DNA of 64,000 nucleotides from positions 1 to 64,000 of the forward strand of contig JADMKP010000009.1 of assembly GCA_015478775.1 (NCBI GenBank). The letters are read 5' to 3'. Below are positions 37,789 to 47,248 of this stretch, one piece after another; the first letter of the stretch is position 1; the number at the start of each line of letters is the position of its first letter. The translations under genes were made by a program, and so were the position numbers. The notes beneath the pieces are model-generated. The model did no database searches, was not told the origin of the DNA, and saw nothing but the letters and a program-made list of their open reading frames with translations. The stretch is from Fermentimonas sp. GTDB taxonomy: Bacteria > Bacteroidota > Bacteroidia > Bacteroidales > Dysgonomonadaceae.

Positions 37789-39831
37789 ATGATTGATCAT
37801 ATTACAATTGGACGTATTCAAGATGCCGCACAGATTGCAGAAGTGGTGTCTGATTTTGTTACACTTCGACGAAGAGGTGTGAATATGGTGGGGTTATGTC
37901 CTTTTCATGACGATAGAAGCCCTTCCTTTTATGTTTCTCCGGCTAAGAATATTTGTAAATGTTTTTCTTGTGGTGAAGGAGGTTCTCCTATTCACTTTGT
38001 GATGAAGCATGAGCAAATGTCGTATTATGAGGCATTGAAGTATCTTGCTCGTAAATACAATATTGAGATTGTTGAAAAAGAACTGACTAACGAAGAAAAA
38101 CAGCAACAGAGCGACAGGGAGAGTATGCTTATTCTTAATGAATATGCTTGTAACTATTTTGTAAAAACGTTGCATTCTCACCCCGAAGGTAGATCTGTTG
38201 GACTTACTTATTTTAAAGAACGGGGAATTAGAGAGGATATAATTAAGAAGTTTCAACTGGGCTATAGCTTAGAGGAGCGTAGTGCTTTTTCTGTTGAAGC
38301 GCAAAAAGCTGGATATAATATAGATTTTTTACTGAAAACAGGCTTATCGTTTGGAGGTGAGCAAAACCGACCATTAACAGATCGATTTAGAGGTAGGGTG
38401 ATATTTCCTGTTCATTCAATTTCTGGTAAGGTAGTGGCTTTTGGGGGTAGAATACTTAAGAAGGTTGAAAATGTTGGTAAATATGTAAACTCCCCAGAGA
38501 GCGATATCTACTCAAAAAGTAAAGAATTGTATGGTATTTTCTTTGCCAAGAGTGCAATAGTTAAACAAGATAAATGTTTTCTGGTAGAGGGCTACACGGA
38601 TGTTCTCTCTATGCATCAGTCAGGGATTGAAAATGTTGTTGCTTCTTCTGGTACTGCACTAACGCATGGGCAGATACGTATGATTCATAGATTTACAGAA
38701 AATATTACTGTTCTTTATGATGGCGATACAGCAGGTATTAACGCTGCCCTGAGGGGAATAGATTTGTTATTGGAGGATGGGATGAACGTAAAAGTGGTGC
38801 TTCTTCCAGAAGGTGAGGACCCTGATTCATTCGCCAGAAAACAAAATGCTGAAAGTTTTCATAGATATATATCGGAAAACGAAACTGATTTCATTCGCTT
38901 TAAAACAGATTTGCTGATTGAAGAGGTTGGTGACGACCCAATTAAGAGATCGGGAATGATTTCTAATATAGTAAATAGTATTGCAATTATTCCCGATGCT
39001 ATAACTCGTTCTGTGTATGTACAAGAATGCTCGCAATCGTTAAAAATGCCTGAAAAGGTTCTTATTTCGGAGATTAATAAAATAAGAGCAAGAGAGTGGG
39101 ATAAGAAAAAAGAACAAAAGCATAGAGAAGAGAATAGATTATCTGTTGGTAACAGTATCTTGCCAAAAGCAAATAATGACTTAAAATCTGATACTGCGAT
39201 AAGTACTAAGACGGTTATTACTCCGTTTGATAGATTTGAACGTGAAATTATCAGATATATTGTTAGGTATGGTAATTTTCCCATTTATCAGAAGTTTGAA
39301 ACTCAAAAACGAAAAGCAGGAAAAACTGTTATAGAGGAGCAGGTATTAATAGAGGAGGGTCCTGGCGTTACTGAGTTTGTTCAATTTGATCTTGATCGTG
39401 ATAACATTACCTTTTCGAATGATATTTATAGGTTAATGTTTGAGAAAGCAGTTGAGCACATTGGTGATAAGGATTTCAACTCTGGTAATTTTTTTCTTAA
39501 CTACCCGAGTAACAAGGTGAGTAAGCTTGCTTCTGATTTGCTCAGCGACAGATATCAATTGAGTAATATACATTCTAAAATTTTAGGAGAAAAAGTAGGA
39601 GATAAAAGTTCGCGTTTGCTTGAACAAAACCACTTGAGTAACTTCGTGCCACGTGCAACAACAGAGCTAAAGAATGCTTATGTAATGCAAAAGATAGATG
39701 AGGTAAAAGAAGAAATTAAAATCAGCGATCATGACAGGTATCCCGAATTAATTACACAATTGAAACAACTTCAAGATATAAAAAGAGTACTTGCAAAGGA
39801 ACTTGGTGAAAGAATAGTACTAAAATATTAA
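37789..39831 (+). CDS. dnaG: DNA primase
   Basis: 680 aa. The N-terminal zinc ribbon is CPFHDDRSPSFYVSP...CKCFSCGEGG (~residues 37-65). The catalytic TOPRIM core carries VEGYTDVLSMHQSGIENVVASSGTAL and VLYDGDTAG (~265-315). The C-terminal ~200 residues are divergent, as usual for the helicase-binding part; a basic stretch (REWDKKKEQKHREENR) links the two. It makes RNA primers for replication forks. The stop is 3 bases before the next gene. Confidence 0.97.
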   Translation: MIDHITIGRIQDAAQIAEVVSDFVTLRRRGVNMVGLCPFHDDRSPSFYVSPAKNICKCFSCGEGGSPIHFVMKHEQMSYYEALKYLARKYNIEIVEKELTNEEKQQQSDRESMLILNEYACNYFVKTLHSHPEGRSVGLTYFKERGIREDIIKKFQLGYSLEERSAFSVEAQKAGYNIDFLLKTGLSFGGEQNRPLTDRFRGRVIFPVHSISGKVVAFGGRILKKVENVGKYVNSPESDIYSKSKELYGIFFAKSAIVKQDKCFLVEGYTDVLSMHQSGIENVVASSGTALTHGQIRMIHRFTENITVLYDGDTAGINAALRGIDLLLEDGMNVKVVLLPEGEDPDSFARKQNAESFHRYISENETDFIRFKTDLLIEEVGDDPIKRSGMISNIVNSIAIIPDAITRSVYVQECSQSLKMPEKVLISEINKIRAREWDKKKEQKHREENRLSVGNSILPKANNDLKSDTAISTKTVITPFDRFEREIIRYIVRYGNFPIYQKFETQKRKAGKTVIEEQVLIEEGPGVTEFVQFDLDRDNITFSNDIYRLMFEKAVEHIGDKDFNSGNFFLNYPSNKVSKLASDLLSDRYQLSNIHSKILGEKVGDKSSRLLEQNHLSNFVPRATTELKNAYVMQKIDEVKEEIKISDHDRYPELITQLKQLQDIKRVLAKELGERIVLKY

Positions 39832-39834
39832 ATT

Positions 39835-40734
39835 ATGTATTTAGAAACACAAAATGTAGTTAAGCAGTATGCAAACCATTTGGCGTTAAACAGAGTGAGC
39901 ATAGAAGTGCCACGTGGTACGGTTTTTGGACTACTTGGCCCTAATGGTGCAGGTAAGACCACACTTATCAGAATAATTACCAGAATAACTGCACCAGATA
40001 GTGGTAATGTTATTATTGATGGGAGGCCTTATAAAAAAGAAGATATATATAACATTGGGTATTTGCCAGAGGAAAGAGGGTTGTACCGTAAAATGAAGGT
40101 AGGCGAGCAAGCAATGTACATGGCACAACTGCGCGGTATGTCAAAAAAGGAAGCTCATCATCAATTAATGGTGTGGTTTAAAAGATTTAATATAATGGAT
40201 TGGTATAACCGTAAAGTAGAGGAACTGTCGAAAGGGATGCAACAAAAGGTTCAGTTTATCTCTACGGTAATTCATAACCCTGATCTACTTATATTTGATG
40301 AGCCTTTTAGTGGTTTTGATCCTGTGAATACTGAAATTGTAAAAAATGAGATGCTGCGTTTGAAGGATGAAGGAAAAACAATAATTCTTTCTACTCACAA
40401 TATGGGCTCTGTTGAAGAACTATGTGATAATATTGCCTTGATACATAAGTCTGAGGTTGTATTGAAAGGTAACGTTTATAATATCAGAAAAGATAATAGA
40501 CCTAATATATTTCGATTCAGGATAATTGGGAGTGATTTTGATTTTTATCATCCTTCTTTTGAATTGCTTTCAAAAGAGTTGTATCATGAATATATCGACC
40601 TAAGAATTAAGAAGCTTGAGGGAATTAGTAATAATGAACTGGCGCAATTAATTTTTGATAAATATGATGTGGTGAGTTACGATGAAGAGCTTCCTACAAT
40701 GAATGATGTCTTTATTAAAACTGTAACAAATTAA
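39835..40734 (+). CDS. ABC transporter ATP-binding protein (NatA-like)
   Basis: 299 aa. Walker A GLLGPNGAGKTT (~residues 33-44), signature LSKGMQQKVQF, Walker B LLIFDEPFSGFDP and the H-loop STHNM are intact. A C-terminal ~80-residue extension ends in VSYDEELPTMNDVFIKTV, as in ABC-2 type exporters. It pairs with the permease 5 bases downstream. The substrate is unknown; sodium or drug export is the usual database guess. Confidence 0.93.
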   Translation: MYLETQNVVKQYANHLALNRVSIEVPRGTVFGLLGPNGAGKTTLIRIITRITAPDSGNVIIDGRPYKKEDIYNIGYLPEERGLYRKMKVGEQAMYMAQLRGMSKKEAHHQLMVWFKRFNIMDWYNRKVEELSKGMQQKVQFISTVIHNPDLLIFDEPFSGFDPVNTEIVKNEMLRLKDEGKTIILSTHNMGSVEELCDNIALIHKSEVVLKGNVYNIRKDNRPNIFRFRIIGSDFDFYHPSFELLSKELYHEYIDLRIKKLEGISNNELAQLIFDKYDVVSYDEELPTMNDVFIKTVTN

Positions 40735-40739
40735 GTAAC

Positions 40740-42047
40740 ATGAATAGTTTAAATTTAGTTATACAGAGAGAGTATCTTACAAGGGTAAGAAAGAAATCAT
40801 TTATAATACTCACAATTCTGATGCCATTTTTAATGGTTGCATTGTCTGTATTTCCTTTGTGGCTATCGACGCTAAACGACGGGAGTGTAAAAAATGTAGC
40901 TATTATTGATAATACAGGTATTTATGCACCTCTATTGAAATCTACAGACCTATATCAATTTCAAATTATAGGTGATGCCGATAAACATGAATCGGAGTTG
41001 AGAGTGGGAAAAGATCTATTTGCTATTCTTCAAATTACAGATGATTTAAGTAAAAATTCAAATGCAGTTGCCATAACTTCAGAAAAACAGACTCCGCTTG
41101 ATCTGCAGAATTTGATTCAAAGAACATTAAATGATAAGATTACTGAACAAAGACTTGATGAGCTAACGGTTTCCGGGACGATGGACAATGAAGCCATCAT
41201 CAAAGTAAGAAATATCATCGAAGATGGCAGTAAAGTATCACTTAGAACATTAAGAATGAGTGACGATGGTAGCGTTAAGGAATCTTCTACCGAAATTGCT
41301 TCAATAATTGGAATGATGTTTACCGTTCTTATATATATGTTTATTTTGATGTATGGTAATATGGTTATGCAGGCTGTTCTTGAAGAGAAGAAAAGTCGTG
41401 TTGTAGAAGTTATGGTCTCCTCAGTAAAGCCGGTAAACCTCCTGGTAGGTAAAATAATTGGAATTGGTTTAGTTGGTCTTACACAACTGGCAGTATGGAT
41501 AGTAATGACCACGGTTTTGATGACTGGAGTTTCTTTATTTATTTCTTCTCCCGATCAGGCTGTAGCAATGTCTCCGGGAATGGGTGATTTTAACATCGAA
41601 GGAATAATGTCCATGGTTATGAGTATAAATTGGCTAGAAGTGATTTTATACTTTGTTCTCTTTTTTATTGGAGGGTATGTATTATATGCCTCAATTTTTG
41701 CAATGTTTGCTTCAGCAGTCGACAGCGAGGAAGATACTACCCAATTTATGACTCCAGTAACTCTTGTTATCTTTTTTGCCTTCTTTGCAGGTTTTTATAG
41801 TGTTAGTAACCCCGATGGGCCGCTTGCATTCTGGACATCTCTAATTCCATTTACGTCTCCAATTGTTATGATGGTTAGAATTCCATTTGGAATTCCATTT
41901 TGGGAAATACTCCTGTCACTTGTTCTGTTGTATGGTACATTTATTGTGATTTCAATTTTTGCAGCTAAAATATACAGAGTAGGGATTTTAATGTATGGTA
42001 AAAAACCAAGTTTCAAAGAGATGATGAAATGGGTAAAATATAAATAA
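40740..42047 (+). CDS. ABC-2 type permease (NatB-like)
   Basis: 435 aa. One N-terminal helix (SFIILTILMPFLMVALSVFPLWL), a ~150-residue extracytoplasmic domain, then five helices beginning IASIIGMMFTVLIYMFILMYGNMVMQAVLEEKKSRVVEVMVSSVKP, the ABC-2 signature region. It forms the membrane part of the exporter with the preceding ATPase. It follows dnaG and the ATPase closely, so the three may share a transcript, but the function is probably separate. Confidence 0.93.
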   Translation: MNSLNLVIQREYLTRVRKKSFIILTILMPFLMVALSVFPLWLSTLNDGSVKNVAIIDNTGIYAPLLKSTDLYQFQIIGDADKHESELRVGKDLFAILQITDDLSKNSNAVAITSEKQTPLDLQNLIQRTLNDKITEQRLDELTVSGTMDNEAIIKVRNIIEDGSKVSLRTLRMSDDGSVKESSTEIASIIGMMFTVLIYMFILMYGNMVMQAVLEEKKSRVVEVMVSSVKPVNLLVGKIIGIGLVGLTQLAVWIVMTTVLMTGVSLFISSPDQAVAMSPGMGDFNIEGIMSMVMSINWLEVILYFVLFFIGGYVLYASIFAMFASAVDSEEDTTQFMTPVTLVIFFAFFAGFYSVSNPDGPLAFWTSLIPFTSPIVMMVRIPFGIPFWEILLSLVLLYGTFIVISIFAAKIYRVGILMYGKKPSFKEMMKWVKYK

Positions 42048-42069
42048 ATTAAAACTATTTGATATATTA

Positions 42070-42102
42070 TTGCAAAAAAGAAAACAAAAAGATGTAAATT
42101 TG
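42070..42102 (+). promoter_or_regulatory. Candidate promoter for the dapF leader
   Basis: TTGC at 42070..42073, a 21-base spacer, then TAAATTTG (42095..42102), close to the Bacteroidota TTTG-N19-21-TAnnTTTG form. It lies after the permease stop, giving a leader of about 105 bases before dapF. Confidence 0.55.
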
Positions 42103-42126
42103 CGGAAATAAAAGCATTTGTCCAAT

Positions 42127-42168
42127 ATGATGATGCGTTTATACATAAATCTTAAACACTTGCCCTGA
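42127..42168 (+). CDS. Possible leader peptide (MMMRLYINLKHLP)
   Basis: Three consecutive ATG codons start a 13-codon ORF whose stop TGA lies just past the 5' arm of the strong hairpin at 42154..42193. The codons CTT AAA CAC TTG are the arm itself. A stalled or terminating ribosome would block the hairpin. Contains one Lys codon only, so lysine sensing by codon stalling is not clearly encoded. Confidence 0.38.
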   Translation: MMMRLYINLKHLP

Positions 42169-42197
42169 TTCTATGAGAATGACGCAAGTGTTTTTTT
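42154..42197 (+). terminator. Strong hairpin with T tract before dapF (terminator or attenuator)
   Basis: AAACACTTGC (42154..42163) pairs perfectly with GCAAGTGTTT (42184..42193); inside, ATTCT-ATG-AGAAT extends the stem. The right arm runs into seven T residues. It could end the ABC exporter transcript, but a promoter sits between that gene and the hairpin, which favours attenuation of dapF. Confidence 0.82.
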
Positions 42198-42214
42198 ATA
42201 CAATTACATTAGTT

Positions 42215-43060
42215 ATGAAATTTGATAAAATGCAAGCTGCAGGCAATGATTATATATATGTGAATCTATTTGAAGAAAAGGTAGATAATTTTGCAGCATT
42301 ATCGCGCCAGCTTAGTAATCGTAACTTTGGTATAGGTAGCGATGGACTTGTTCTGATAGGACCTTCAGATAAAGGCGATTTCTTTATGCACATGTTTAAT
42401 GCAGATGGCAGTGAAGGAATGATGTGCGGTAACGCAGCCAGGTGTGTTGGTAAATATGTTTACGAAAGAGGGCTTTCCAATAAGACCGAAATAGAATTAG
42501 AAACCAGATCTGGCATAAAGCATTTATCTTTAAAAGTAAATAAGCATAGCAACAAGATAGAGCAGATTAAAGTAAATATGGGCAGAGCAATTCTCAATTC
42601 TGAAACAAAAGGGATTAGTGAGTTTTTTCAATTATCATTAAACAGAATGATTGATTACCCGGTACAACTTGAAGAGCATAAATATCGCATTACATTTGTT
42701 TCTATGGGAAATCCTCATGCTGTGATATTTATGAATGATATTAGCAACTTGGATATTAAAAAGATTGGTTCCAAAATAGAACATCTAGAACATTTTCCTG
42801 AAAGAACCAATGTGGAGTTTGTAGAGGTAGTTAATTCCAAACAATTGAATGTAAGAGTGTGGGAGCGTGGGAGTGGCGAAACATTGGCTTGTGGAAGTGG
42901 TGCTTGTGCCGCAGTTGTTGCTGGGGCTGTAACAGGAAGATGCAAATCTAAAGCCTCTGTGAAGCTGAAAGGTGGTACCCTTGAAGTTGAATGGGATAAA
43001 AATGCCGACAGAGTTTATTTAACCGGTGATGCACATTTTGTTTTTAAGGGAGAGTTATAA
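42215..43060 (+). CDS. dapF: Diaminopimelate epimerase
   Basis: 281 aa from ATG 42215 (MKFDKMQAAGNDYIYV); an upstream in-frame ATG at 42173 lies inside the terminator hairpin and is unlikely. It converts LL- to meso-diaminopimelate. The two catalytic Cys are in GMMCGNAARCVG and LACGSGACAAV. FVSMGNPHAVIF and ERTNVEFVEV are family landmarks. dapL follows 19 bases later, giving a DAP pair. Confidence 0.96.
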   Translation: MKFDKMQAAGNDYIYVNLFEEKVDNFAALSRQLSNRNFGIGSDGLVLIGPSDKGDFFMHMFNADGSEGMMCGNAARCVGKYVYERGLSNKTEIELETRSGIKHLSLKVNKHSNKIEQIKVNMGRAILNSETKGISEFFQLSLNRMIDYPVQLEEHKYRITFVSMGNPHAVIFMNDISNLDIKKIGSKIEHLEHFPERTNVEFVEVVNSKQLNVRVWERGSGETLACGSGACAAVVAGAVTGRCKSKASVKLKGGTLEVEWDKNADRVYLTGDAHFVFKGEL

Positions 43061-43079
43061 AAATAGTAGCATTAGATAT

Positions 43080-44285
43080 ATGTTTAAAATTAATGAAAAC
43101 TATCTTCATCTGAGTCGTAGTTATCTTTTCAGTACCATATCAAAGAAAGTAGACGAGTTTGCTCTATCCAACCCCAATGCTGATATCATTAGATTAGGGA
43201 TAGGTGACGTAACACAGCCGCTTTCGCCATCTGTTATCGATTCAATGCATAAATCGGTGGATGAGATGAGTAGAAAAGAAACTTTTAGAGGTTACGGTCC
43301 TGAACAGGGGTATAAATTCCTCCGTGAAAAAATAGCCACGACTGATTTTCAAAAAAGAGGTGTTAAAATAGATGCCGATGAGATTTTTATTAGTGATGGA
43401 TCTAAAAGTGATACCGGAAATATATGTGATATATTAGGTGATAGTAACACCATTGCAATAACAAATCCGGTTTATCCTGTATATCTCGATACAACAATTA
43501 TGCGATTGGGTAATTCCAATAATTTAATGCTACTGGAGTGTAATGAAGAGAATGGCTTTCTTCCGGATATACCTGTAAAATCAATAGATGTAGTTTATCT
43601 CTGCTATCCTAATAATCCAACAGGTACAGTTATGAACAGAATTAAACTGAAGCAATGGGTAGATTGGGCATTATACAACAATAGCCTTATTCTATTTGAT
43701 GCTGCTTACGAAGCATATATAAAGGATGATGAAATACCAAAAAGTATATTTGAAATAGAAAATGCAGAAAATTGTGCCATAGAGTTTCGTTCTTTTTCTA
43801 AAAATGCAGGGTTTACAGGATTAAGATGTAGTTACACGGTTGTTCCAAAAGCATTAAAAACAATGTCTTCGAACGGAGAGAAACAAAGTCTAAATATGTT
43901 GTGGGGAAGGAGACAGGCTACAAAATTTAATGGCGCTCCATACATTGTTCAACGTGCGGCAGAAGCTGTATATTCCATTGAAGGGCAGAAGGAGGTTGGA
44001 GATTTTATTTCGTACTATATGAATAATGCTGATGTTATTAGAAATGGATTAATCAAAAAAGGATGGACTGTATATGGGGGTGAGAATGCACCTTATATAT
44101 GGCTTAAATGTCCAGATGAGAATGATTCATGGTCGTTTTTTGATCAATTACTTGAAAAATGTCATATTGTTGGTACACCCGGAGTAGGTTTTGGGTCTAA
44201 CGGGGAGGGTTTTTTCAGGCTTACTGCATTTAATAGTTACGAAAAGACAGTAGAGGCTGTGGAAAGGATTAATACCCATTTATAG
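43080..44285 (+). CDS. dapL: LL-diaminopimelate aminotransferase
   Basis: 401 aa from ATG 43080 (MFKINENYLHLSRSYLFSTISKKVDEF), preferred over an upstream ATG at 43026 that lies inside dapF. Fold-type I PLP enzyme making LL-DAP directly from tetrahydrodipicolinate. Seen: LGIGDVTQPLSPSV, the SDGSKSDTGNI phosphate-binding turn, YPNNPTGTV, and the PLP Lys in RSFSKNAGFTGLR (~241). With dapF it gives a short route to meso-DAP. Confidence 0.95.
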   Translation: MFKINENYLHLSRSYLFSTISKKVDEFALSNPNADIIRLGIGDVTQPLSPSVIDSMHKSVDEMSRKETFRGYGPEQGYKFLREKIATTDFQKRGVKIDADEIFISDGSKSDTGNICDILGDSNTIAITNPVYPVYLDTTIMRLGNSNNLMLLECNEENGFLPDIPVKSIDVVYLCYPNNPTGTVMNRIKLKQWVDWALYNNSLILFDAAYEAYIKDDEIPKSIFEIENAENCAIEFRSFSKNAGFTGLRCSYTVVPKALKTMSSNGEKQSLNMLWGRRQATKFNGAPYIVQRAAEAVYSIEGQKEVGDFISYYMNNADVIRNGLIKKGWTVYGGENAPYIWLKCPDENDSWSFFDQLLEKCHIVGTPGVGFGSNGEGFFRLTAFNSYEKTVEAVERINTHL

Positions 44286-44354
44286 TTACTTTTTTACAAA
44301 CAAAACGTGTGTTAGTAATAAGTTTAGGGTATAGAATTGCATGTTGCTAATATT

Positions 44355-44362
44355 TATCTTTG
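44355..44362 (+). promoter_or_regulatory. Candidate -7 promoter element for the iron ABC importer
   Basis: TATCTTTG followed by GC, about 100 bases before the first permease start. An overlapping TAATATTT lies at 44348, spaced 21 bases from a TTTA at 44323. Confidence 0.45.
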
Positions 44363-44400
44363 CTACTTAAAATTAAACTGTCAAATAGCGAACTTCGAGA

Positions 44401-44432
44401 CCGGTAAAACAATTTGCCGGCCTTTGTGTTTT
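44401..44432 (+). terminator. Hairpin with interrupted T tract in the importer leader
   Basis: CCGGTAAA (44401..44408) pairs with TTTGCCGG (44413..44420, one G-T pair) around ACAA, followed by CCTTTGTGTTTT. It lies between a -7 element and the first gene, so it could attenuate the importer; it may equally be the dapL terminator. No ORF overlaps it. Confidence 0.5.
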
Positions 44433-44464
44433 AATAAGTTTGCTGAATTAAAAAAGTAGTAAAA

Positions 44465-45409
44465 TTGAGAGCTCTTGTTCTAATTATAATATTACTTGTT
44501 CTGGCTTCTGTATCTCTGTTTGTTGGTGTTGCAGATATAACGTTTGCAGATATCTTAAATTGGAATATTGAAAAAATAGAGTTAATTTCAATAAGCCGAA
44601 TTCCGCGTACTGCAGCTTTAATATTAGCTGGTGTTGGAATGAGTGTGTCTGGTGTTATAATGCAGCAGATGACGCAAAACAAATTTGTTTCCCCCACCAC
44701 TGCAGGTACACTTGAGGCGGCTAAAATGGGACTTCTTATATTTATTATCTTCTCACCCATGGGCGGAACCACGGTTAAGATGATATCAGCTTTTGCTTTT
44801 ACCTTTCTTGCCAGTATATTATTTCTAACTATTGTAAGGAAAATAAAACATAGAAATGTAATTTTCGTACCACTTGTGGGACTTATGTTTGGTGGAATAA
44901 TAGGTTCTGTTTCTACCTTCTTTGCTGTTCAGCTAAATATCGTTCAAGATACAAACGCATGGATGATGGGTGATTTTTCAAGTATCCTTCAGGGGCGTTA
45001 TGAGCTGATATATCTTACATTGCCAGCAATATTTATTACATACTTATATGCTAACAAGTTCACAGTAATAGGTATGGGAGAGGACTTCTCCAAAAACCTG
45101 GGTCTCAATTATAATGCTATTATTAATATTGGTCTCTTCTGCGTTTCATTAACAGTTAGTGCAGTTGTAATAACTGCTGGAGCTATACCGTTTCTTGGAC
45201 TTATTGTCCCCAACGTTGTAAGCATGATTTTTGGTGATAATCTTAAAAAGACATTACCTCTTGTAGCACTATCAGGAGCTATATTTCTATTGATTTGCGA
45301 TATAGTTGGGCGAGTAGTTATTTATCCGTACGAAATACCTATAGGTGTGACAGTAAGTATTATAGGTGCAATTATTTTTCTATTATTATTACTATGGAAA
45401 AATCGATAA
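44465..45409 (+). CDS. Iron-siderophore ABC importer permease 1 (FecCD family)
   Basis: 314 aa, about nine helices, TTG start at 44465. Family landmarks are SISRIPRTAALILAGVGMSVSGVIMQQMTQNKFVSPTTAGTLEAAKMG and AGAIPFLGLIVPNVVSMIFGDN. The petrobactin/YclN-type subgroup fits best because the partner permease is a separate shorter gene. Its stop overlaps the next start by 16 bases. Confidence 0.92.
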   Translation: MRALVLIIILLVLASVSLFVGVADITFADILNWNIEKIELISISRIPRTAALILAGVGMSVSGVIMQQMTQNKFVSPTTAGTLEAAKMGLLIFIIFSPMGGTTVKMISAFAFTFLASILFLTIVRKIKHRNVIFVPLVGLMFGGIIGSVSTFFAVQLNIVQDTNAWMMGDFSSILQGRYELIYLTLPAIFITYLYANKFTVIGMGEDFSKNLGLNYNAIINIGLFCVSLTVSAVVITAGAIPFLGLIVPNVVSMIFGDNLKKTLPLVALSGAIFLLICDIVGRVVIYPYEIPIGVTVSIIGAIIFLLLLLWKNR

Positions 45410-46353
45410 GTATAAGAAGGAATATATTAATATCAGTTGTACTCTTACTGAGTATGGCTGCGATCTTTCTGTTTTATAGACTAGGTAATAATTGGGAATT
45501 TGCACTACAATTACGTTCCAAAAAAGTAATTGCAATATTAATAGTTGCAGCAAGTGTTGCATATTCATCGGTTGCATTTCAAACATTAACAAACAACAGA
45601 ATATTAACTCCCTCAATAATGGGGTTTGAATCTCTTTACCTTCTTATACAGACTCTTATTGTATATATGTATGGAGATGAAACCTATAAAGTATTAAGTA
45701 GTATAGATAATTTCCTTGTCTCTGTAATAGGGATGATTGGATTTGGATTACTCCTTTACTTTATGATATACAAGAAGGGAAAAGATAATATATATCTGCT
45801 TCTTTTAGTTGGAATCATACTAGGAACCCTATTTTCAAGTCTAAGTTCTTTTATGCAGCTTTTGATAGATCCAAACGATTTCTTTATAGTACAAGGCAAG
45901 ATGTTTGCGACATTCAATAAGATAAATACTGATTTGCTATGGCCCTCATCAGTAATACTTGTTGTAATTCTCTTTTTTGGTTTCAGGATGACAAAATACC
46001 TGGATGTAATGGCACTGGGAAGAGAGCAGGCAATAAATCTAGGATTGAGCTACAACGGCTTGGTGAAGCTATTTTTAGTTATAATTGCAATACTTGTGTC
46101 TATATCAACAGCTTTAGTGGGGCCAATTACCTTTCTAGGGCTATTGGTAACAAATCTCACCTATGAGTTGTTTAAAACTCATAAGCATACCATAATTATA
46201 GCTGCATGTTGCATTGTTTCTGCAATAGCTTTACTTGCAGGACAATTCATTATGGAACGAATCCTAAATCTCTCTACACCACTTAGTGCAATTATTAATA
46301 TGGTAGGAGGTTTATATTTTATCTATTTACTACTTAAGGTTAAGAAGCTATGA
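45394..46353 (+). CDS. Iron-siderophore ABC importer permease 2 (FecCD family)
   Basis: 319 aa from ATG 45394, which starts within the end of permease 1 (an earlier in-frame ATG at 45295 would lie deep in that gene). It contains SVAYSSVAFQTLTNNRILTPSIMGFESLYLLIQT and STALVGPITFLGLLVTNLTYELFK, characteristic of the second permease of YclNOP-type importers. It overlaps the ATPase start by 4 bases. Confidence 0.91.
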   Translation: MEKSISIRRNILISVVLLLSMAAIFLFYRLGNNWEFALQLRSKKVIAILIVAASVAYSSVAFQTLTNNRILTPSIMGFESLYLLIQTLIVYMYGDETYKVLSSIDNFLVSVIGMIGFGLLLYFMIYKKGKDNIYLLLLVGIILGTLFSSLSSFMQLLIDPNDFFIVQGKMFATFNKINTDLLWPSSVILVVILFFGFRMTKYLDVMALGREQAINLGLSYNGLVKLFLVIIAILVSISTALVGPITFLGLLVTNLTYELFKTHKHTIIIAACCIVSAIALLAGQFIMERILNLSTPLSAIINMVGGLYFIYLLLKVKKL

Positions 46354-47108
46354 TTGAAGTTAAAGATATTACAAAACAATACGGAAACAATGTGGTGCTC
46401 GATAATGTTGGCATGCAGTTTCACAAAGGAAAAATCACTTCTCTTATTGGCAGTAATGGCGCCGGAAAGAGTACTCTCTTATCAATTATCAGCAGGTTAT
46501 TGTCACAAGATGGTGGTATTGTAATGGTTGATGAAAAAAATGTGACGGAGTATAAAAATAAAATGTTGGCTCAAAGAATCTCAATTCTTAAACAGTCTAA
46601 TCATATAAGATTAAAACTTACTGTAAAGGAGTTGGTTTCATTTGGACGTTTCCCCTATTCTCAAGACAAGCTTACAGATAGCGATTATAAAATGGTTGAC
46701 AGAGCTATTCAGTTTATGGATTTAAAGGATATAGAAAATTCATATATTGATGAATTAAGCGGAGGTCAAAAACAAAGAGCATATATGGCCATGGTTGTGG
46801 CTCAAGATACCGAGTATGTTTTGCTAGATGAGCCCTTAAATAACCTGGATATGAAGCATTCGGTTCAGACAATGAAAACGTTGCGCCGACTAGCCGATGA
46901 GTGGGGAAAGACAATAATAATTGTTTTACATGATATCAATTTCGCTTCTCATTATTCAGATTATATTGTAGCACTTAAAGGTGGCAAAATAGTATATCAT
47001 GATGAGACTGCGAATATCATAAATGAAAAAGTGCTTAAAGATGTATTCGGACTCAGAATCACAATTTGTGAGATTGATAAAAAAAGAATCTGCAATTATT
47101 TTAATTAA
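46350..47108 (+). CDS. Iron-siderophore ABC importer ATPase
   Basis: 252 aa. Walker A SLIGSNGAGKSTL (~33-45), Q-loop SILKQSNHI, signature ELSGGQKQRAYMAMVVAQD, Walker B VLLDEPLNNLD and H-loop VLHDINFA are complete. The start ATGA overlap with the preceding permease implies coupling. It powers uptake of a ferric chelate delivered by the lipoprotein at 47249..48184. Confidence 0.95.
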   Translation: MIEVKDITKQYGNNVVLDNVGMQFHKGKITSLIGSNGAGKSTLLSIISRLLSQDGGIVMVDEKNVTEYKNKMLAQRISILKQSNHIRLKLTVKELVSFGRFPYSQDKLTDSDYKMVDRAIQFMDLKDIENSYIDELSGGQKQRAYMAMVVAQDTEYVLLDEPLNNLDMKHSVQTMKTLRRLADEWGKTIIIVLHDINFASHYSDYIVALKGGKIVYHDETANIINEKVLKDVFGLRITICEIDKKRICNYFN

Positions 47109-47248
47109 AGTTCTTGATTGTCATTCAACTGGTATTTTAGATTTGAGTAACTAGAGTAAATACAGAGTAGTTCTGGTTTTACTTGTTTTAATAAAAAGAG
47201 CCAAGTCAAATTCAATATGATTTTTAACAACTAAATTCAATTATTCAA

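Noticed and set aside
42173..42214. Upstream start for dapF
   Set aside because: The extra codons fall in the terminator hairpin and T tract; the family start MKFxKMQAAGND fits ATG 42215.
45295..45393. Upstream start for permease 2
   Set aside because: It would overlap permease 1 by over 100 bases; the next ATG gives the usual 16-base coupled overlap.
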